A DNA stretch of 24,632 nucleotides, from positions 1 through 24,632 of the forward strand of contig JAIPMN010000053.1 of NCBI GenBank assembly GCA_020650975.1. The letters are read 5' to 3'. Source of the stretch: Apostichopus californicus (lineage: Eukaryota > Echinodermata > Holothuroidea > Aspidochirotida > Stichopodidae). The position numbers were made by a program, and so were the translations under genes. Below the pieces are notes generated by a model. The model saw only the letters and a program-made list of their open reading frames with translations. It searched no databases and was not told the origin of the DNA. Shown here piece after piece: positions 20,151-24,632 of this stretch (its first letter is position 1; every line of letters begins with the position of its first letter).

Positions 20151-20351
20151 TGTATGCTATCTAATAGTTGATGTTTTTATTGCAGTTCATGTAAACTAAC
20201 TAGATCCAACAAGTGACCAGAGACTAACAGTGGAACCAACTGTATGCAAATTACTACCACAAGACACCCACCCCACTACAAAAAAACAAACAAAAATATT
20301 GTTGCTGACTCTCTTTTGACTTATTATTTATTGTCTGAACAGCCTTTCAGC

Positions 20352-21019
20352 ATTCCAGGAAACAGGAGAGGGGGTTATCATGGCAACAGGAGAGGGGGTC
20401 ATCATTGCAACGGGAGAGAGGGTCAACATGGCAAACAGGAGGGGGTATCATGGCAAACAGGAGGGGGTCATCATGGAAACGGGAGAGGGGGTATCATGGC
20501 AACGGGGGAGGGGGTCATGGCAAACAGGAGGGGGTCATCATGGCAACGGGAGAGGGGCATCATGGCAACGGGAGAGGAGGGTCATCATGGCGACGGGATC
20601 TTCATGGCAACGGAAGAGGAGGGTCATCATGGCAACAGAAGAGGAGGGTCGTCATGGCAACGGGAGGGGGTCATCAGGGCAACGGGAGAGGAGGTATCAT
20701 GGCAACGAGAGAAAGGGTCATCATGGCAACGGGAGAGGGGGACATCATGGCAAACACGAGGGGATCATCATGGCAACGGGAGAGGAGGTATCATGGCAAC
20801 GAGAGAGAGGGTCATCATTGCAACGGGAGAGGAGGGTCATCATGGCAACGGGAGAGGGGCATCATGGCAACGGGAGAGGAGGATCATGGCGACGGGATCA
20901 TTATGGCAACGGGAGAGGGGGTCATCATGGCAACAGGAGGGGGTATCATGGCAACAGGAGAGGGGGTCATCATGGCAAACAGGAGGGGGTAATCATTGCA
21001 ACGGGAGAGGGGGTCATCC
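20352..21019. repeat. Minisatellite H, irregular G-rich array of about 24-bp units
   Basis: Units combine (A)TCATGGCAAC(A/G)GGAG with AGGGGG or a shorter purine run, with frequent length differences between copies, about 28 copies in all. The + strand is strongly G-rich with many runs of 3-5 G. Long open frames across it in three registers (20244-21146, 20380-21033, 20405-20992) are artefacts. It sits between the ends of the two convergent genes. Confidence 0.9.
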
Positions 21020-21152
21020 CTTTTATATATTGACAAACGAATCCAGCAGAGTAAATACCAATCATGTTTTTTGTTCAAACGGCATTATGAACCTGGGATC
21101 TATCAGAAAAGAGCTGATATACTACTGTATACATAGTTTAAATTGATGGCAA

Positions 21153-21158
21153 TTTATT
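21153..21158 (-). promoter_or_regulatory. Candidate polyadenylation signal of the - strand GDPD-like gene
   Basis: TTTATT on the + strand reads AATAAA on the - strand. It is the first such hexamer downstream of the - strand stop at 22266, predicting a 3' UTR of about 1.1 kb. Position only. Confidence 0.35.
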
Positions 21159-21329
21159 TGCAATTTTTACTTTCTTACTTTGCATCATTAACACAAAATA
21201 CCTTTATAATAAAATCTGAAAATAGTTAAAAAGAAACAACATGAATGTGAGAAATTTGATTGAAAATATTTTGAAGAAATGTCTAAACAAGTGAAGGCTT
21301 CAAACTGCAAACAATGCACAAAATATTAA

Positions 21330-21665
21330 GTTTTGACCTAGCAAGGTTCTCACACTTATGTGAATAGTAAGATCATAAAATGTTCAAGTCCAATGACCTC
21401 CATAGCCTGTAATAACTCTATAAAAGCTGACCTCACGGGAATATGAAGATCATAAAATGTTTTGACCTAGCAAGTTTCTCACACTTATGTGAATAGTAAG
21501 ATCATAAAATGTCTGTAATAAATCTATACCAGCTGACCTCATATGACTTTATGTGAATATGAAGATCATAAAATGTTAAAGTCCAATGACCTTTGAGTGA
21601 AGAATCTCCATGGCCTGTAATAACTCTATACAAGCTGACCTCATATAACCTTTTGACCACAAGAA
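21330..21665. repeat. Imperfect direct repeat with TGACCT motifs
   Basis: A block (GACCTAGCAAG, TTCTCACACTTATGTGAATA, GTAAGATCATAAAATGT) occurs at about 21337 and 21465. A linked block (AGTCCAATGACCT, CCTGTAATAACTCTATA, AGCTGACCTCA) recurs two to three times. TGACCT, the complement of AGGTCA, recurs within it. Confidence 0.65.
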
Positions 21666-21794
21666 GGACCCAGGTGGATGAACAATCCACATAAAACATT
21701 CACCATAGCTTTCCTTTGATAGTTATCAAGGTTTTCAGACAAATATCCTCTGAAAAATGATCCGCATAATATTACAAGCCAAAGTGCATTCTGC

Positions 21795-22165
21795 AAACAT
21801 ACCATCAACACTATAGATGACCCTAACTCTAATAATCCCTAATGCCTCTAACACTACATATGATCCTAACCAATGCCTTTAACACTACAGATGATCCTAA
21901 CTCTAATAATCCCTAATGCCTTTAAACACTACAGATGATCCCAACTCTTATAATCCCTTTAACACTACAGATAATCCTAACTCTAGTAATCCCTGTCTTT
22001 AACACTACAGATGATCCTATTATAATGCCGTTACACTACAGATGATCCTTACTCTAATAATCCCTAATGCCTTTAACACTACAGATGATCCTAACTGTAA
22101 TAATGCCTTGAACACTGCAGATGATCCTAACTGTAATAATCCCTAATGTCTTTAACACTAATAAG
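21795..22165. repeat. Imperfect repeat of roughly 45-65 bp, about 7 copies
   Basis: Diverged copies contain AACACTACAGATGATCCTAA followed by CTCTAATAATCCCTAATGCC and TTT. Copies vary in length through internal deletions. This is an older array than the others in the window, judging by its divergence. Confidence 0.75.
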
Positions 22166-22265
22166 TGCATGGCTTGTGCAGCATTGGCATCGACTGCTTA
22201 TTATTTCTGGCTGCTGTCTTTGAGGCTCCTGTGGTGGTTTCTTTTGAGATCCTGAACCAGTAACA

Positions 22266-22287
22266 TCATCTCTGTGCAAGCTCCACC
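22266..22287 (-). CDS. Last coding exon of the GDPD-like (GPCPD1/GDE5-like) gene
   Basis: On the - strand the acceptor CTATTCTTTTCAG (AG at 22289-22288) joins in phase 2 to the upstream exon, completing Arg and then encoding Val-Glu-Leu-Ala-Gln-Arg and TGA (stop at 22268-22266). The product would end Ile-Ile-Thr-Asp-Arg-Val-Glu-Leu-Ala-Gln-Arg, closing just after the final strand of the GDPD barrel. The exon is very short, and the call depends on the phase match and the good pyrimidine tract. A different acceptor or another last exon remains possible. Confidence 0.55.
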
Positions 22288-22578
22288 CTGAAAAGAATAG
22301 TAAATACCATCACAGAGAATGCTATGCATAGGAGGGGGATAGGAGAAAGTCATCTCCGTTGCCTGCAGAAGAATTAACTGTGAGTTCTCTACAATGACTG
22401 CCGTAGTGAAACTACCAGCATGATCAGACTTTAGTTGTATTTATTCCCATTGTGGGGGGAAAAGACATTCTTTGTTTCAAATTAAGTAAAGCACAGGTCT
22501 TTTATTGATAGCCAATCCTTCTGCTATGATATGGCTGCAATCTGCAGGCTACATGTCCACTTTGTGTAGGAGACTTAC

Positions 22579-22739
22579 CTGTCTGTAATGATAAAGTCCA
22601 CTTGAAGCTCCTTCAACTTCTTATGGTAAATGGCCTCATTATTCTCCTCTCCCCATACACATAATATTAAACCATTGTCATGAATGCTTGAAATTAGCCA
22701 GGGTTCTGCCACATAATCATCCGAGTGACCATTCAGTCC
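22579..22739 (-). CDS. C-terminal exon of a glycerophosphodiester phosphodiesterase, GPCPD1/GDE5-like
   Basis: On the - strand the acceptor ACTTTCTTTAG (AG at 22741-22740) and the strong donor CAG/GTAAGT (GT at 22578-22577) bound a 161-nt open stretch, phase 0 in and phase 2 out. It encodes GLNGHSDDYVAEPWLISSIH, DNGLILCVWGEENNEAIYHK and KLKELQVDFIITDR. The pattern Gly-Leu-x-x-x-x-Trp-Gly-Glu-Glu-Asn, then a Lys/Leu helix and Val-Asp-x-Ile-Ile-Thr-Asp-Arg, is the C-terminal end of the GDPD TIM barrel. The Trp-Gly-(Asp/Glu)2-x-Asn form is most like GPCPD1/GDE5, which hydrolyses glycerophosphocholine in the cytosol. The catalytic residues lie in exons beyond the right edge of the window, so activity cannot be judged. 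The gene converges on RXR. Confidence 0.7.
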
Positions 22740-22741
22740 CT

Positions 22742-23439
22742 AAAGAAAGTTGAGAAAATTAACATTGTTAACAGTAAAAGTTTCCCATTATCTATCATTA
22801 AACATTGTACACATTTCAAAGACTTACAAGTGTACCAAAATCAGTTCCAGAAAAAAAAACTTGAAATCAACTGTAACACAATTCCAAGATTCTGCAAAAA
22901 TAACAGGACAACAATACTGAAATCTGATCACCATCAATTACACCACAATAAAGCTACTTTAGATTGAAATATGGTGGCAGGCAGTGGCATGTGCAAATGA
23001 GTCAGAGACACATCCCATTGTCAGTGGAGGGAAGAAGATGACCACTAGAAATAGGCTATAGCCCCCCCCCCCCATCCCCCTCCCTTTCAACTTATACACA
23101 TAGTTTGTATTGGCACAACCATGCAGTTAGAGCTTTGTATACAGACCTAAATTATAGTGTCAAATAAAACCTCAGAAAGTCCCTACATGGGAGTCTACTT
23201 CAACTACCTCTCGCCTTGCCTTAATGTTCAGACGCCTACCTACATCAGTAAGGGGTTATGTTTTAATTTATTAGTTATTAGCCAGCACCCCCATCCTGTA
23301 TAAAACCTTGATTTTCTTTTGACTCTTCCATAAAGGTTCATTTCTCCATTTCAATCAGTCAGGGGTAACTTTGAAATATGCCCGTCAGCCCTCCCTCAGT
23401 TTTGTAATCCTGGGCATGTCACTGGTGGCAGGTACTAAC
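22742..23439 (-). other. Probable intron of the GDPD-like gene, left of minisatellite J
   Basis: AT-rich, with a poly-C run near 23061-23072 and no recognisable exon on either strand. The small + strand frame at 22725-22967 overlaps the - strand exon boundary and is a chance frame. Confidence 0.5.
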
Positions 23440-24632
23440 TCCATCAGAGTCATTTTAGATTGACACACAGTGGTAGATGGACATTAACTCCATCTGAGTC
23501 ACTTTAGATTGACACACGGTGGTAGATGAACATTAACTCCATCAGAGTCATTTTAGATTGACACACGGTGGTAGATGGACATTAACTCCATCAGAGTCAC
23601 TTTAGATTGACACACGGTGGTAGATGAACATTAACTCCATCAGAGTCATTTTAGATTGACACACGGTGGTAGATGGACATTAACTCCATCAGAGTCACTT
23701 TAGATTGACACACGGTGGTAGATGAACATTAACTCCATCAGAGTCATTTTAGATTGACACACGGTGGTAGATGGACATTAACTCCATCAGAGTCACTTTA
23801 GATTGACACACGGTGGTAGATGGACATTAACTCCATCTGAGTCACTTTAGATTGACACACGGTGGTAGATGAACATTAACTCCATCAGAGTCACTTTAGA
23901 TTGACACACGGTGGTAGATGGACATTAACTCCATGAGAGTCACTTTAGATTGACACACGGTGGTAGATGGACATTAACTCCATGAGAGTCACTTTAGATT
24001 GACACACGGTGGTAGATGGACATTAACTCCATCAGAGTCACTTTAGATTGACACACGGTGGTAGATGGACATTAACTCCATGAGAGTCACTTTAGATTGA
24101 CACACGGTGGTAGATGGACATTAACTCCATGAGAGTCACTTTAGATTGACACACGGTGGTAGATGGACATTAACTCCATCAGAGTCACTTTAGATTGACA
24201 CACGGTGGTAGATGGACATTAACTCCATGAGAGTCACTTTAGATTGACACACGGTGGTAGATGGACATTAACTCCATCAGAGTCATTTTAGATTGACACA
24301 CGGTGGTAGATGGACATTAACTCCATCAGAGTCACTTTAGATTGACACACGGTGGTAGATGGACATTAACTCCATTAGAGTCACTTTAGATTGACACACG
24401 GTGGTAGATGGACATTAACTCCATCAGAGTCATTTTAGATTGACACACGGTGGTAGATGGACATTAACTCCATTAGAGTCACTTTAGATTGACACACGGT
24501 GGTAGATGGACATTAACTCCATTAGAGTCACTTTAGGTTGACACACGGTGGTAGATGGACATTAACTCCATTAGAGTCACTTTAGATTGACACACGGTGG
24601 TAGATGGACATTAACTCCATTAGAGTCACTTT
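23440..24632. repeat. Minisatellite J, at least 24 copies of a 49-bp unit, open at the window end
   Basis: The unit is GGTGGTAGATGGACATTAAC, TCCATCAGAGTCACTTTAGA and TTGACACAC (49 bp). Copies are nearly identical and differ at a few diagnostic positions (GGACAT/GAACAT, CACTTT/CATTTT, CATCAG/CATGAG/CATTAG/CATCTG). From about 23470 to 23870 the variants alternate, giving a 98-bp dimer pattern; further right monomers with CATGAG, then CATTAG, dominate. It probably lies in an intron of the GDPD-like gene and continues past the window. Confidence 0.95.

Larger units (their letters stand above)
21159..22265 (-). other. Probable 3' UTR of the GDPD-like gene
   Basis: AT-rich sequence with no coding signal; the small frame at 21502-21699 is not convincing. 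Most of it is occupied by two imperfect repeat zones described separately. Confidence 0.35.

Noticed and set aside
20244..21146. 300-codon open frame rich in Gly/Arg/His
   Set aside because: It is the translation of the G-rich minisatellite H and two other registers are also open; there is no family resemblance.

Overview
The window is eukaryotic genomic DNA from an animal. It holds nearly all of the coding sequence of a retinoid X receptor gene (RXR, NR2B family) on the + strand, in seven recognisable coding exons between 7517 and 17869. It also holds the last two coding exons of a convergent - strand gene of the glycerophosphodiester phosphodiesterase (GDPD) family, most like GPCPD1/GDE5, between 22266 and 22739. 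GT-AG introns, consistent exon phases, conserved RXR intron positions and abundant tandem repeats all fit this. The RXR protein is very close to vertebrate and mollusc RXRs in its DNA- and ligand-binding domains, so the source is probably a slowly evolving invertebrate such as an echinoderm, hemichordate or lophotrochozoan. I cannot settle the phylum from sequence alone.

Layout. 1-411: unassigned. 412-1761: a 1350-bp non-autonomous DNA transposon with hAT hallmarks (13-bp terminal inverted repeats, perfect 8-bp target duplication). 1770-4510: unassigned; the RXR promoter and any first exon would lie here or further left. 4511-6314: a 22-copy minisatellite of about 80-88 bp. 7517-17869: RXR exons, with introns carrying tandem arrays of 22, 35, 39-40, 31, 53/67 and 23 bp; only intron 3 lacks a sizeable one. 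17870 to about 20150: probable RXR 3' UTR. 20350-21020: an irregular G-rich minisatellite. 21150-22265: probable 3' UTR of the - strand gene, with two imperfect repeats. 22266-22739: the GDPD exons. 23440-24632: a 49-bp minisatellite running off the window, probably inside an intron of the GDPD gene.

The most unusual structure is in RXR intron 5. The 3' splice site of the next exon, together with roughly the first 20 nt of that exon, is tandemly copied twelve times directly upstream of the authentic site, and eleven copies keep an intact AG. By hand translation, splicing to any copy gives a stop soon after the Trp-Asn-Glu motif, before the rest of the ligand-binding domain. The array is therefore a ladder of near-identical decoy acceptors that must be ignored, or used as poison sites.

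RXR is a nuclear receptor that binds DNA as a homodimer or as the common partner of other receptors; the GDPD gene is a neighbour with no evident functional link. No RNA genes, CRISPR array or prokaryotic features were seen. Most long open frames outside the exons are by-products of tandem repeats whose period is a multiple of three.
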